From assembly GCA_049472395.1 (NCBI GenBank), contig JBLIRR010000003.1, forward strand, positions 124,001-188,000: a DNA stretch of 64,000 nucleotides. Direction: 5' to 3'. Below, piece after piece: positions 25,659 through 35,494 of the stretch. Under the pieces are notes generated by a model that was not told the DNA's origin, ran no database searches, and was given only the letters and a program-made list of their open reading frames with translations. Source of the DNA: JBLIRR01 sp049472395. GTDB lineage: Bacteria; SZUA-182; DTGQ01; JBLIRR01. The number at the start of each line of letters is the position of its first letter. The first letter of the stretch is position 1. Position numbers and translations under genes: made by a program.

Positions 25659-27326
25659 TTATGGTAATATCATTTCCTCAATACCCGCTCCTGCAGGCAC
25701 CATAGGGAAAACATTCTCCTCCCTGGCAATTCTAAAATCCATAATCACGGCATTTTCTGTGGCGAATGCCTCTTCCAATATAGGCTTGACTTCTTTCGGC
25801 TTTGTGGCTCGAAGTCCCACTGCGCCATAAGCTTCTGCGAGTTTCACGAAATCAGGCGCACATTCCATATTCGTTCCTGAATATCGTTTCTTCATAAACA
25901 GGTCCTGCCATTGCCTGACCATCCCGAGAAATTGGTTATTTAAAATGGCCACTTTTACCGGTGCCTTATGTTGGATTGCGGTGGCGAGCTCCTGAGAAAC
26001 CATCTGAAAGCTCCCATCTCCGGCTATATCTATGACTAATGCATCCGGATAGGCTATCTGGGCCCCAATCGCCGCAGGAAATCCAAAACCCATTGTTCCT
26101 AATCCTCCTGAGGTCAGGATAGTCCTCGGTTTTTTAAAATGATAATAATGCGCCACCCACATCTGATGCTGACCAACCTCTGTGGAGATAATAACCTTTT
26201 CTTTATCCTTGGTAAGCGCGTATATCTGTTCAATGACATATTGAGGTTTTATTATATCTTCTGTAAACTCATAGTGCAGGGGAAAACTCCTTTTCCATTC
26301 CCCTATTTTTTCAAGCCACGCAGATCGATCAACCTTCTCGACCTTTTTATTCAGCTCTTTTAAAATATAGCGGGCATCGCCTACGATGGGAATCTTCACC
26401 TTAATATTCTTACTAATAGCAGTAGGATCGATGTCTATATGAATATATTCAGCCTCAGGGGCAAATTTCTCTATTTTCCCTGTTACACGATCATCAAATC
26501 TGGCCCCAATTGCGATCAGCAGATCACAATGAGTGACCGCCAAATTAGCATATTTTGTTCCGTGCATGCCAAGCATACCAAGAAAAAGCTGATGGTCCCC
26601 CGGAAATGAACCTAACCCTGTGAGCGTATTCGTTACCGGCAAATTCCCCTTCTCTGCTAATTGTAAAAGTTCCTCCTGTGCTCCGGATATTATTAAACCG
26701 CCACCCGCATAAATGACCGGCTTCTTGGATTTATTAATCAGGTTGGCTGCGGTCTCAATTTGTTTCGGATGGCCATGATAATTTGGCTTATACCCACGAA
26801 TATCTACTTTTTCAGGATATTTAAATGCCATGGATTGAAGGAGCACATCCTTCGGTAAATCAACTAAGACCGGCCCAGGCCTGCCGGTTGTGGCAATATG
26901 AAAGGCTTCCTTAATAATGCGTGCTAAATCTTCTATTTTATCAACCAAATAATTATGTTTGGTAATAGATCGAGTAATGCCGACAATATCCACCTCCTGA
27001 AACGCATCATTCCCAATCATATGTGTTGGTACCTGGCCTGTGAAAAGTACCACTGGCACGGAATCCATATAGGCATTCGCAAGACCTGTGACGGTATTCG
27101 TCGCACCAGGTCCGGAAGTTACCATACACACCCCCGGCTTGCCGCTTGCTCTGGCATATCCGTCTGCAGCATGTATTGCCCCTTGTTCATGCCTTACCAA
27201 AATATGAGTCAATTTACTTTCCAGATACAAATCATATATTCCAAGGATAGTTGCCCCCGGATACCCGAATATGTGCGTCACCCCCTCCTTTAATAAAGAT
27301 TCGATAAATATTTCAGAGCCTGTCAT
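25659..27326 (-). CDS. ilvB: Acetolactate synthase large subunit, copy 1
   Basis: This 555-aa protein has all ThDP enzyme signatures: [34 protein letters not shown] with the catalytic Glu, [15 protein letters not shown] and GDGSFQM plus [19 protein letters not shown] replaces the more common GGA(M/V) loop in the first motif. It overlaps the upstream TPR gene by 4 bases and precedes the second ilvB by 18. Two catalytic and two regulatory genes in a row are unusual outside enterobacterial isozyme sets, where they are usually scattered. Confidence 0.93.
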   Translation of the reverse strand: MTGSEIFIESLLKEGVTHIFGYPGATILGIYDLYLESKLTHILVRHEQGAIHAADGYARASGKPGVCMVTSGPGATNTVTGLANAYMDSVPVVLFTGQVPTHMIGNDAFQEVDIVGITRSITKHNYLVDKIEDLARIIKEAFHIATTGRPGPVLVDLPKDVLLQSMAFKYPEKVDIRGYKPNYHGHPKQIETAANLINKSKKPVIYAGGGLIISGAQEELLQLAEKGNLPVTNTLTGLGSFPGDHQLFLGMLGMHGTKYANLAVTHCDLLIAIGARFDDRVTGKIEKFAPEAEYIHIDIDPTAISKNIKVKIPIVGDARYILKELNKKVEKVDRSAWLEKIGEWKRSFPLHYEFTEDIIKPQYVIEQIYALTKDKEKVIISTEVGQHQMWVAHYYHFKKPRTILTSGGLGTMGFGFPAAIGAQIAYPDALVIDIAGDGSFQMVSQELATAIQHKAPVKVAILNNQFLGMVRQWQDLFMKKRYSGTNMECAPDFVKLAEAYGAVGLRATKPKEVKPILEEAFATENAVIMDFRIAREENVFPMVPAGAGIEEMILP

Positions 27327-28753
27327 TTTATTATATATCCCTCTCGAATAAAATTTAATAATTCCTTAAGCCTCTCCGGAGACTGGCGTGAACGTATAAG
27401 CTCCCATTTCTCTTTCTCTAATTCTCTTCTTTCTTCCGGGGTCAAAATATATACCCTTTCAATATTCGTAAGAAGGTGCGAGGGAAGTGTCAGCACAGAA
27501 ATCTCATCTCCATTGGGAAGTATATCACGCTGCATCTTCGTCTTAAATATATCAGCAAGTTTTCGGGGATCACGCGCCTTCTTTTGCGTAAAGATAAGAA
27601 TTAACTCCTTTTCTATCTCATCTCTTACCATTGCGTAAATATCCCTGGTGCGTTTTTCCTTGGGAAGATATGTGGTAAGGATAATCTCTTGTTTTGGGAT
27701 ATTTTTCTCTTTTTCCTTTAAGCCCTTATCGAACAGTATCTCTTTCTCTATTTTCTTCTCCTCTTTTTTGAGTTCTGAAGGCTCTATGGGGCTTTTCTGT
27801 TCATTAAGTGGTATCTGAGTAATTGGCCCTTTGCTGTATGGTCTTTTTTCATATCGAACGCCAGCCAATTGTAGCTCACGCGCTTTCTCTTTCATCCTCT
27901 CATCGAGTTCCGTATCCTCCTGCTTTTCTTCTTTGCGGTTGGAAACCATCTGTTCCTCCGGCTCGTCGCGGTGTATTCCTTCATCCTCATCCTTTTCCCC
28001 TAATCCTTCATGAATACTCAACTTTGCCTCATTTATCCATGTAGTGACCAGTTTCGCATCAGGAGAATCAGCTGGTTCGTGCTCCAGGAATTTCTCCCAA
28101 TATTTGACCGCTTCTTCTTTATTACCTAATTCGAAATAATACACTTTTGCTATATTATAAAGAACATCTAAATAATCAGGGTAAATTTCCAGCGCTTTCT
28201 TATATTGCGCGATAGCGAGTTCATATTCTCCCTCTTTTGTATATCTATTGCCTTTATTTTTAAATTCAAACGCTTGCAAGATCACCTCATCTTCTTTCAC
28301 AGCTTTGTTATTTTTCACCTCTTTATCTTTCTTATCTTTTTCTTTAGGAGACTTGGCTTCTTTCTCTTGAGGAAGTTTATATACAATATTGTGCTCTTTT
28401 TCTATAATCTCTAAAATAGATTTTACCTGCTTTGCATCTTGGGATTTATTCTCAAGCTGTAAAAATTCGGTAAAATACCTTGCTGCCTGCTCATAATCTT
28501 TTAAATCATTAAAATAGGTGACCCCCAAGTTATATAACGCATCGACAAATTGTGGGTATATTTCTACAGCTTTTTTATATTCCTCTACTGCCTTATCAAA
28601 CTCACCCTTGTTACAGAAATCATTCCCCATCTGATTATGTATCTCTGCTTCTGGGGGAAGAGCAGCCAAGACTTTGGCGCTTTGAATCATACATAAAAAT
28701 AATAGTATAAACAGCAAAATTATTTTTACTCCGTTCCTTTTGTGTGCTTTCAT
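27323..28753 (-). CDS. Exported or membrane-anchored TPR protein
   Basis: This is 476 aa from ATG 28751-28753, with AAGGAG and AGGA upstream. A hydrophobic segment near residues 10-30 is a signal peptide or anchor. TPR-like units follow: [32 protein letters not shown] and its partner around residue 45-120, and a second pair ([27 protein letters not shown]). A charged, Lys/Glu-rich linker and a C-terminal helix-rich part follow. It is the first gene of the ilv operon by its 4-base overlap with ilvB, but nothing in it points to amino-acid metabolism. A scaffold role in the envelope is likely; partners are unknown. Confidence 0.75.
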   Translation of the reverse strand: MKAHKRNGVKIILLFILLFLCMIQSAKVLAALPPEAEIHNQMGNDFCNKGEFDKAVEEYKKAVEIYPQFVDALYNLGVTYFNDLKDYEQAARYFTEFLQLENKSQDAKQVKSILEIIEKEHNIVYKLPQEKEAKSPKEKDKKDKEVKNNKAVKEDEVILQAFEFKNKGNRYTKEGEYELAIAQYKKALEIYPDYLDVLYNIAKVYYFELGNKEEAVKYWEKFLEHEPADSPDAKLVTTWINEAKLSIHEGLGEKDEDEGIHRDEPEEQMVSNRKEEKQEDTELDERMKEKARELQLAGVRYEKRPYSKGPITQIPLNEQKSPIEPSELKKEEKKIEKEILFDKGLKEKEKNIPKQEIILTTYLPKEKRTRDIYAMVRDEIEKELILIFTQKKARDPRKLADIFKTKMQRDILPNGDEISVLTLPSHLLTNIERVYILTPEERRELEKEKWELIRSRQSPERLKELLNFIREGYIIK

Positions 28754-28922
28754 AATTCCTATGCTCCTTACAATAAACTTATTTGCGTATGTATATATTA
28801 ATGTTATTAAATAGTAGCACAATTACCCTCGGAATATCAAATTAATTAATCTTTGTTAACTATTTCTTAGTAATTCTCATTATTAAAATGATCTTTGAGT
28901 CATATAATCATTAATTCTCATT

Positions 28923-28951
28923 TTGACACGGCTATAAGATTGGAATAAAAT
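28923..28951 (+). promoter_or_regulatory. Sigma-70-type promoter for folC-lptD
   Basis: TTGACA (28923-28928), 17 bases and TAAAAT (28946-28951) lie about 60 bases before the folC start. The hexamers are at consensus or one base off, with ideal spacing. Confidence 0.7.
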
Positions 28952-29011
28952 AGAGTTCTCACATTAAATTTTATTATTTTTATAAATTTTGTCAATCCCG
29001 AGACACACATT

Positions 29012-30313
29012 ATGCGTTATGAAGAATGTATAAATTTCCTGTATGGCCTTCAGCCCATTGGGATTAAGTTTGGACTTAGTAATACCATCACCTTGCTCTC
29101 TGCCCTTGGCTCTCCTCATAATAAATTACGCTGCATACACGTTGCAGGAACAAACGGAAAAGGCTCAACATGTGCTATGATCGCTTCCATACTAAAAACC
29201 GCAGGATTTAAGACTGGTCTTTATACGTCCCCGCACTTGGTTGATATTTCAGAACGAATACAAATAAATGGTACACCTATTTCGCGTGATGAATTAATAG
29301 AATGTGTCACATTAATCATGAATGCTATTGAAGAAATTCAATTTAAGGATACCTATCCCACATATTTTGAGGTTCTGACTGTGTGTGCGTTTTATTATTT
29401 TGCTTCACGCAACGTTGACTTTGCCATTTTTGAAACAGGGATGGGGGGACGATTAGATGCAACGAATGTGATAGAAAAACCTCTCATTACGATTATCACA
29501 AATATAGAATTAGAGCATAAAGCATATCTCGGTGATACAATTGAGAATATTGCCTTTGAAAAAGCCGGAATTATTAAACTAGCCTGTCCACTTATCTGTG
29601 GGGAGAAAAAGAGCCAGGCTTACGCTGTCATAAAAAAAAAGGCAGCAGAACACAACGCACCTCTATTCTGGGTCCCTGAGCTTTACCACTATGTCATAGA
29701 AGCCCGATCATCCGAAGGATATTCAATCACTGTTCAGCGCAAAGACAGGGTACTGGCCACAATTCACCTGCCCTTATTGGGAGATTATCAGATTCAGAAT
29801 CTTCTGCTCATCTTGGAATCTGTCCGTGTTCTCAATACATTCATCCAAAAAAAGATTACAGAAGACCACCTCCGACAAGGCTTATTGCACACGCATTGGC
29901 CCGGAAGAATGCACATTATACAACGCAATCCTTATATTATTCTCGATGGAGCCCATAATCCTCCGGCAGCCCAAGAACTGGCCTCATCCATCCCAAAAGT
30001 CTTTTCCTATAACACGCTTATCCTGATCATAGGGATATTAAATGATAAGGATATTGGTGGCATATGCACACGTGTGGTCCCCATCGCAGATTATCTTATT
30101 ATAACATCCCCAAAATTTGAAAGAAGGGCCGCGCCTGAAAAAGTGCGTGACATTATTTACGAGCACTGTTCTTTTATCCCTCATACAAGGATTTGTCAGA
30201 ACCTATTAGACGCCCTCCGTGAAGCACAAGAAATTGCTTCACCGAAAGACCTTATACTTGTCACAGGTTCCCTTTATGTAGTCGGAGAAGCCTTGGAAAT
30301 CTTACATGGATAA
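29012..30313 (+). CDS. folC: Folylpolyglutamate synthase / dihydrofolate synthase
   Basis: This 433-aa Mur-ligase-like enzyme adds glutamate to folates. The P-loop is HVAGTNGKGSTCAMIASIL near residues 43-60, followed by TGLYTSPHLVDISERI, the family signature. FETGMGGRLDATN and LDGAHNPPAAQEL (C-terminal domain) confirm FolC. The length fits bifunctional bacterial forms. The ribosome site before ATG 29012 is weak. Its end overlaps the lptD-like gene by 8 bases, a pairing that suggests cotranscription rather than a shared pathway. Confidence 0.93.
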   Translation: MRYEECINFLYGLQPIGIKFGLSNTITLLSALGSPHNKLRCIHVAGTNGKGSTCAMIASILKTAGFKTGLYTSPHLVDISERIQINGTPISRDELIECVTLIMNAIEEIQFKDTYPTYFEVLTVCAFYYFASRNVDFAIFETGMGGRLDATNVIEKPLITIITNIELEHKAYLGDTIENIAFEKAGIIKLACPLICGEKKSQAYAVIKKKAAEHNAPLFWVPELYHYVIEARSSEGYSITVQRKDRVLATIHLPLLGDYQIQNLLLILESVRVLNTFIQKKITEDHLRQGLLHTHWPGRMHIIQRNPYIILDGAHNPPAAQELASSIPKVFSYNTLILIIGILNDKDIGGICTRVVPIADYLIITSPKFERRAAPEKVRDIIYEHCSFIPHTRICQNLLDALREAQEIASPKDLILVTGSLYVVGEALEILHG

Positions 30314-32207
30314 AATAATTCCTCTTGTTTTATGTGTTCTGATCCAGATTTTATTCATAAGCACTCCCGCAGACATATGGGCGCAGGACAATTATATAAA
30401 AATTGATGCCGATGAGTTTGATATTAACCTCACATCCGGGGAAGGAATAGCCAAAGGAAATATTCAGATCACAGATCCTAACTATTATATACTGAGAGCC
30501 AAAGTATTACATTACAACTTTAAAACCCACCTCTATTCTCTCAATGATGCTGATTTATTTCTCTTTCCCGCACGACATATACAAAGCAGCTTTATCGAGA
30601 AAAAAAATCCTGAGGTATTTCACCTCAAAAACGTATATTTCACCTCATGTGACAGTGCATCCCCTCTATGGTCGGTTTCTGCCCGGACAGGGGAAGTCTC
30701 CCCCACGAGTTACCTAAAGATTAGCCACCTGATTATTAGATGTAAAAAACTCCCTCTCTTCTACCTGCCGAAGATATCAATACCTTTAAAAAAAGCAGGT
30801 TATACCGGATTAAAACTTCCTGAGGTCGGCTCATCAAGCAAAAATGGATTGACGGTTAAGGTCCAGTACAACTCTCTCCTCATACCTTTTAATAAAAGTG
30901 AATTCTATCTGGACTACTATGAAAAACAGGGGCTAGGGACCGGGGCGTTATTGGAATATGATAGAGACAGAATACATGGAGATGCTAAAATTTATGGCAT
31001 TTTCAAAAAAGGCGTCGATGCACGCCATGAATTCGATTGCACGCTTGCACAATCTACTGATTCCGGACAACGGGCAGTGGTTGAGCTTCATCAATCAGAC
31101 AAGAATTTTTATTATGATTTTGAACAAAAGACCTCAATCTTACAAGAATCAAGGGCATTTATACACACTACACAACCCCCCTTTTCTTTTCTCCTGCTCT
31201 GGGATCAAATCGAAACCTTAAGACACTTGAAGGATGAAAAAAGGGCGAGGCAACCTCACATCAGCATGCACTTTACCCCTTTCCCATTGAAATATGCTCC
31301 CTCTATGGTCACTGCTATGACAGGCCTTCATGGCTCTTTCGCCGATTTCCATGATAATAATGCGCAACAAGGGATTATATCTCCCTATATAATCCTCAAG
31401 ATGCCCGTCAGAAATCTCATTGACGTGAAAGGAAAGTTTGGCATTGATACACTGTATGACACATCCACAGATCCAAATCAGGCAGACGAATCAGAAAAAA
31501 AATATTTTACGAATTACACGCAGAGTATAACTCTTTCAGGCCCACGCCTCTATAGGAACTACTCACATTTTTCCCATCTTACCTATATCCGGATACTCTA
31601 TCACTCTTATACCATACATCTTAATGACGACGCACAAGGTGACTACTCTTATTTTAATTATTATGCCTCGCTGCAAAAAGAGCGTTATCTCGCCATCTCT
31701 TTTCTTAATCGCCTCTTCACGCTGAAGAATACCATTATAGAATTAGATATTAAAGAACATTTCAATCTTATTGACGAGCGAAGGCACACGGAACTCTCCT
31801 GCACAAGTCGTCCCTCTGATACGCTGCACGCAGAGTTCAGGCTCTATTATAATAATGATAAAGATCACAGGTTGGATTTTAATCTTCTGTGGCACGACAC
31901 AACTCATCAACAGATGGCTCTTTCATGGCTCTATAAACTCTCTTCTCAAAATGATAGAGCCATTTCTGATGAGACAACCATTACTGATACCCCTGCTCTC
32001 AATACAATAAAAATAAGTTATACCACACCTTCTATAAAAAACTATCAAATCCATATAGCGAAATATTGTGACATTGAAAAAAAAGAGTATAACCTGGAAG
32101 ATACATATGAGCTCAGATATGCAATAGAATGTTTCTCCGGTACGCTCGCTTTCACAAAAACCCAGAAAGACACTTCAATAAAGGCTACGTTCAATATTAG
32201 ATTCTAG
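30306..32207 (+). CDS. lptD: LptD/OstA-like LPS-assembly outer membrane protein
   Basis: This 633-aa protein has a signal peptide ending DIWAQ. The periplasmic OstA/LptA-type jellyroll follows at about 28-140 (YIKIDADEFDINLTSGEGIAKGNIQI). CDSASPLWSVSARTGEV leads into the region before the barrel, then many alternating strands rich in Tyr, His and Phe form the predicted outer-membrane barrel to the C terminus, which ends NIRF. It is shorter than proteobacterial LptD (about 780 aa). It implies an asymmetric outer membrane with LPS or a similar glycolipid. It stops 6 bases before a convergent gene. Confidence 0.82.
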   Translation: MDKIIPLVLCVLIQILFISTPADIWAQDNYIKIDADEFDINLTSGEGIAKGNIQITDPNYYILRAKVLHYNFKTHLYSLNDADLFLFPARHIQSSFIEKKNPEVFHLKNVYFTSCDSASPLWSVSARTGEVSPTSYLKISHLIIRCKKLPLFYLPKISIPLKKAGYTGLKLPEVGSSSKNGLTVKVQYNSLLIPFNKSEFYLDYYEKQGLGTGALLEYDRDRIHGDAKIYGIFKKGVDARHEFDCTLAQSTDSGQRAVVELHQSDKNFYYDFEQKTSILQESRAFIHTTQPPFSFLLLWDQIETLRHLKDEKRARQPHISMHFTPFPLKYAPSMVTAMTGLHGSFADFHDNNAQQGIISPYIILKMPVRNLIDVKGKFGIDTLYDTSTDPNQADESEKKYFTNYTQSITLSGPRLYRNYSHFSHLTYIRILYHSYTIHLNDDAQGDYSYFNYYASLQKERYLAISFLNRLFTLKNTIIELDIKEHFNLIDERRHTELSCTSRPSDTLHAEFRLYYNNDKDHRLDFNLLWHDTTHQQMALSWLYKLSSQNDRAISDETTITDTPALNTIKISYTTPSIKNYQIHIAKYCDIEKKEYNLEDTYELRYAIECFSGTLAFTKTQKDTSIKATFNIRF

Positions 32208-32213
32208 CAAGGC

Positions 32214-33188
32214 TCACATCCATCGGATGGTATTTTCCTTCTCAAAATGAGGAGGCAAGGTAATTCCTAAACTTTTAAGGGACAATCTGTTGATTTTGAT
32301 GATTATCTTTGATTCAGGGACTCTCTCTACAGGGATTTTCCCAGGATTTGCCCCCTCTAATATCTTAACAGCCTTCATCCCCGCAATCCATCCAACATCG
32401 TAATAAGTGCTCGTCATAGAGAGCAAGGCCCCATATCGCAAATATGCATCATTTGTCGCACAACTTGGGATATTCTTTTCTTGAATCTTTTGAACGAGGG
32501 CCTGGGCACATTGCACTATCAAGCGATCTGTAGGAAGATAAATACAGGAAATTTTCCCCTTCATTTCATCCAAAAACTTTTCAAATCGGCGATAATCATT
32601 ATACTCTTTCGTAAATTTAAACTCTTTTAACTCCACACTTCTCTTCTGAACATATGCGCGCATTTCATCCACAAAGCTCATAATCCTCGTATCCAGGGGA
32701 TTATATATTATGGCAATATCTTTCATTCCGAACAGGTCATGCATTTTTTTTATCTGATGCTCGATCGACACGGAATTAGAAGCCCCGGTAACATTAAAAC
32801 CCGGCTCTTTCTCCGATATAACAATACCATCACCAACCGGATCCGTGACAATATTAAACACAATAGGTTTATCTTTTATTTTCTTGGCTACAATCCTGGA
32901 AACCATTGTGCCATAGGTGTAGATCAAATCATATGTGCTAAAATCAGTCTCATTAATCAATCTGCTTAGGTCTTCCCGTCGAGTAGCAACGTCCTTTACC
33001 GTATAGGTGATTTCATGCTTTAACTGACTCTTTAAGCATTCTTTAAATCCCGATTCAGCATTGCTCTCACCTTGTCCCCGCCACAGAATCATAAGTATGT
33101 GCACCTGTTTACTCAATGCATACGTGTAGAATACACCACCACCAATAATAGATATAAATAAGAATATTGCTATCGCTTTCTTCTTCAT
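32214..33188 (-). CDS. ABC-type substrate-binding protein (PF04392-like)
   Basis: This 324-aa protein has an N-terminal hydrophobic signal or anchor (AIAIFLFISIIGGGVFYTY). The body has the YtrF/ABC_sub_bind pattern: HILMILWRGQGESNAESGF, TYGTMVSRIVAKKIKDKPIVFNIVTDPVGDGIV, GFNVTGASNSVSIEHQI and a C-terminal ILEGANPGKIPVERVPESKI. Such proteins bind aromatic amino acids or similar small ligands. No permease or ATPase gene is next to it, so it may instead feed a sensor or a distant transporter. It is convergent with lptD. Confidence 0.85.
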   Translation of the reverse strand: MKKKAIAIFLFISIIGGGVFYTYALSKQVHILMILWRGQGESNAESGFKECLKSQLKHEITYTVKDVATRREDLSRLINETDFSTYDLIYTYGTMVSRIVAKKIKDKPIVFNIVTDPVGDGIVISEKEPGFNVTGASNSVSIEHQIKKMHDLFGMKDIAIIYNPLDTRIMSFVDEMRAYVQKRSVELKEFKFTKEYNDYRRFEKFLDEMKGKISCIYLPTDRLIVQCAQALVQKIQEKNIPSCATNDAYLRYGALLSMTSTYYDVGWIAGMKAVKILEGANPGKIPVERVPESKIIIKINRLSLKSLGITLPPHFEKENTIRWM

Positions 33189-33300
33189 TTTATAACCCCA
33201 TATTCATCAGTCATCTTCAGATATATAATGATATCATCTACTGTCTCGATAATCAAGGATCGGTTTTCAATTTCAAAACCTGAATTACTGAGAAAAAAAT

Positions 33301-33329
33301 TTGACAAATGAAACATAGTATTTTATAAT
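33301..33329 (+). promoter_or_regulatory. Sigma-70 promoter for the tRNA pair
   Basis: TTGACA (33301-33306) and TATAAT (33324-33329) with a 17-base spacer are exact consensus. It stands 32 bases before tRNA-Phe, as expected for a strong stable-RNA promoter. Confidence 0.88.
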
Positions 33330-33361
33330 CACACTACCTCAATTTAGAAGCATAATCTAAG

Positions 33362-33434
33362 GCCGGGGTAGCTCAGTCGGTAGAGCAAGGGACTGAAAAT
33401 CCCTGTGTCCGCAGTTCGATTCTGCGCCCCGGCA
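33362..33434 (+). tRNA. tRNA-Phe (GAA)
   Basis: This 73-base cloverleaf pairs acceptor GCCGGGG with CCCCGGC, leaving discriminator A. The D arm has AGCTCAGTCGGTAGAGC. The anticodon stem GGGA/TCCC frames loop CTGAAAA, which reads GAA. The T arm contains GTTCGATTC. CCA is not encoded. Confidence 0.97.
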
Positions 33435-33454
33435 TCTTTCTTACTGCGCTATAA

Positions 33455-33526
33455 GCCGGCGTAGCTCAGTGGCAGAGCAACTGATTCGTAATCAGTCGGT
33501 CGTAGGTTCAACTCCTATCGCCGGCT
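33455..33526 (+). tRNA. tRNA-Thr (CGT)
   Basis: This 72-base cloverleaf pairs acceptor GCCGGCG with CGCCGGC. The anticodon stem ACTGA/TCAGT frames TTCGTAA, giving anticodon CGT for ACG codons. The T arm has GGTTCAACTCC. It follows tRNA-Phe by 20 bases and likely shares its promoter. An integrase remnant starts about 85 bases downstream, so its 3' end is a plausible old attachment site. Confidence 0.97.
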
Positions 33527-33609
33527 TCTTTGTTTTCAATTAGTTAAGTTTTAGTTGTAATATATTATGTCTGTGTGAGAATCCGTGTGAGACGTTTGCT
33601 CAAAAATGT

Positions 33610-33714
33610 TCATTGCCTCACGTTCTCCTCACCAATTGAATGTAAATAAATTTCTCTTGTACTTCGATTTTCATGCCCAAGGATATTCTTTGAGAAAATC
33701 CAATCGAAGGTTAA
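33610..33714 (-). pseudogene. C-terminal remnant of a tyrosine-type phage/island integrase
   Basis: On the minus strand 34 codons end at a TGA (33610-33612) and read LTFDWIFSKNILGHENRST, then REIYLHSIGEENVRQ. LGHENRSTREIYLHSIGE is the classic integrase C terminus, holding the second catalytic His and the Tyr. A TAA directly upstream (33715-33717) closes the frame, and no HxxR motif is found behind it, so the gene is decayed. Its orientation, with the C terminus next to tRNA-Thr, is typical for an element inserted in a tRNA gene. Confidence 0.72.
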
Positions 33715-34277
33715 TTAAGGTCAAAAAGCATATGTCTGTTCGCCTCTCTATGGTAGGCCTCGGATTCATCACCTCATCTCTTTTTTTGGCCTCTGTCTGC
33801 TTGGCTTTTGCCTTTGTCTTGAACCGGGCAAAATCAACAATGCCAGGAATCATCAGTCTTGTCAAAATTCGGTGTCTGTGCACCATGTCATTCCCCGACT
33901 TATACCTGACGGAAGGAAGAAACTGCAGTACGGGCTCATAGCCCAGTGGCGCGACCTTCTCTTCCGACATTTTAATGATTTTACCGATGCGAGTACTCAC
34001 TATACATTTTAAGGATTAATACCCGCTACTTTTACAATACAAGTGGCTCGGCGCTTGGGGGGGAGATGCGGGCTCTTGCTGAAGATGTATAAGTGCAAGC
34101 GACGTGACACTGCTTGCCCACCTAGCGGAATCCCGCTATTATTATACTAAATTTAAAAAAGATGCACTTTTATTAGAGTTATTGAATAATTTCCAATAAT
34201 AAGTAGTATCTATATAACTCATTGATATTTTTAATGATGACATTTAGATAAGGGACAGTTTTCAAAGCAGAGTCGTT
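33715..34277. other. Decayed stretch without a supported gene
   Basis: A 109-codon minus frame (33671-34000) overlaps the integrase remnant in another register and resembles no family I know. TAGCGG and CCGCTA (34122-34137) can form a small hairpin. Otherwise I see nothing. It is probably island debris. Confidence 0.4.
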
Positions 34278-34613
34278 TCAGCACAGGCAGGATTCTGCTC
34301 TTTTAGCAAGAAAAGTAGAATCATCGCCATCATAAAACCTGAACTCGCCTTCCAGTATATCTTTCTCCTTTAATTTAAGCCAGCCGCTGCCATGTGCAGG
34401 ATCGCATTCATCATTGCCTTCCCATGTAAATTCAAACCTTTTTCCATCTGGATACTCAACTATCTTTCCGTCCATTTCTCCTGAAACAAGGCCAAACTGA
34501 AAATTTCCACGATTGTTGGGTGCTATATCAATATATGCCTGCACTTCCATATTAAAATAATCCTCGTCCCATTGCTCCATCTCATATATATGCCATGTGC
34601 CTTTAAATTCCAT
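34278..34613 (-). CDS. Conserved hypothetical protein
   Basis: This 111-aa acidic soluble protein starts MEFKGTWHIYEMEQWDEDYFNMEVQAYIDI. Features are many Asp/Glu and aromatic residues, a GNFQFGLVSGEMDGKI segment, and SGWLKLKEKDILEGEFRFYDGDDSTF. The alternating pattern suggests a small all-beta fold. I recall similar short proteins of unknown role in diverse bacteria, but cannot name a domain. Its start overlaps the end of the HU-like gene by 11 bases, so it is translated from the same message. Confidence 0.7.
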   Translation of the reverse strand: MEFKGTWHIYEMEQWDEDYFNMEVQAYIDIAPNNRGNFQFGLVSGEMDGKIVEYPDGKRFEFTWEGNDECDPAHGSGWLKLKEKDILEGEFRFYDGDDSTFLAKRAESCLC

Positions 34614-34902
34614 TTTTATGGTCTCCTATTTTTATCTTATTCTTTAATAGCTTCGAAGGAGTAAAAGTCACTAGTCTTCTTTCTCTTATCACAGCTTCCT
34701 GACCAGTTTTTGGATTTCTTCCTATTCTTTTACTCTTCTCTCTTACCTTAAATATACCAAAAGCCCTCAGATGGATATCCTCGCCCTTTGATAATGTGGC
34801 TTTTATGATATCAATAGTAGTTTCATACATCATTCGTGCATCATGAATAGTATGATCTGGAAATTCATTCCAAATTGCTTTCATAATGTCGTCTTTGGTC
34901 AT
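34603..34902 (-). CDS. HU/IHF-family DNA-binding protein
   Basis: This 99-aa protein matches the HU fold: an N-terminal helix pair (MTKDDIMKAIWNEFPDHTI and ARMMYETTIDIIKATLSKGEDI), the signature HLRAFGIFKVREKSKRIGRNPKTG, and the C-terminal LVTFTPSKLLKNKI. The GRNPKTG arm reaches into the DNA minor groove. It would bend DNA and help compaction or protein-DNA assemblies. It stands in an island-like zone, so it may be accessory rather than the main chromosomal HU. AAGGAAC precedes the start. Confidence 0.93.
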   Translation of the reverse strand: MTKDDIMKAIWNEFPDHTIHDARMMYETTIDIIKATLSKGEDIHLRAFGIFKVREKSKRIGRNPKTGQEAVIRERRLVTFTPSKLLKNKIKIGDHKNGI

Positions 34903-35208
34903 GGAAGTTCCTTTATCTTATAGCGAGATATAAGTTATTTAGATAAATAGTAATGTAAAATCAGGTTATATGCAATCTTTTTGGGTAGTTTTTGAATTAT
35001 TGTATCAATTACCTAACGTGCATTAACGTAAAATGGTGATTCAGGTATCGATAGTATACACCTAACAGCGGTATCATAGGCTTTTTCTAATAGTGAAAAA
35101 ACCGGCTCATGAAGTTATACTTTTCTAATCTAATCAATAAAACCCAGAAATTCAAGAATAAGAATTCAATCGAATAATAAAAAAGAAAGTAATCCAAATA
35201 ATTCCCCC
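34903..35208. other. Gene-poor AT-rich stretch
   Basis: I see no coding frame, RNA or clear promoter in these 306 bases between the HU-like gene and the vanX-like remnant. Confidence 0.4.
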
Positions 35209-35494
35209 TTAGTGCAATAATAATATAATAAGTACATCGTAAAATTCAGCGGCGAAAGGAGTAAATCCCATATCAATTTCTTTGCCATTCCTGTTAACTA
35301 TAGGTACATCAACAGCGATGCCATAATTATGCATTGAGCCCATTTTTGGATTAGCAACATACTTTTCAAATTTTGTACCTTTCATTTTATCATACATAAG
35401 TTGTGAAACACTTCTTGGACTGGCAGCATCCATGATTAAGAATGAATACGAAAAATGCACTGATGAGTATAAAGCATAGTTTTAAAGCTTTCAT
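35209..35494 (-). pseudogene. Decayed D-Ala-D-Ala dipeptidase (VanX/DdpX-like) lipoprotein gene
   Basis: One minus frame starts MKALKLCFILISAFFVFIL with NHGCC, a lipoprotein-like signal peptide, and ends in a stop. A second, overlapping frame carries LIMDAASPRSVSQLMYDK and KYVANPKMGSMHNYGIAVDV, which match the VanX zinc-site region (SMHNYGxAVD). The signal and enzyme parts are in different registers, the first third of the enzyme is missing, and the C terminus is cut short after GKEIDMGFTPF. A deletion with frameshift explains this. Confidence 0.75.

Noticed and set aside
28754..28900. Attenuator or T-box leader before the ilv operon
   Set aside because: No branched-chain codon-rich leader peptide, T-box motif or terminator-antiterminator pair is visible on the minus strand.
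33671..34000. 109-codon minus frame after the integrase stub
   Set aside because: It overlaps the integrase remnant in a different register, matches no integrase motif, and has no ribosome site.
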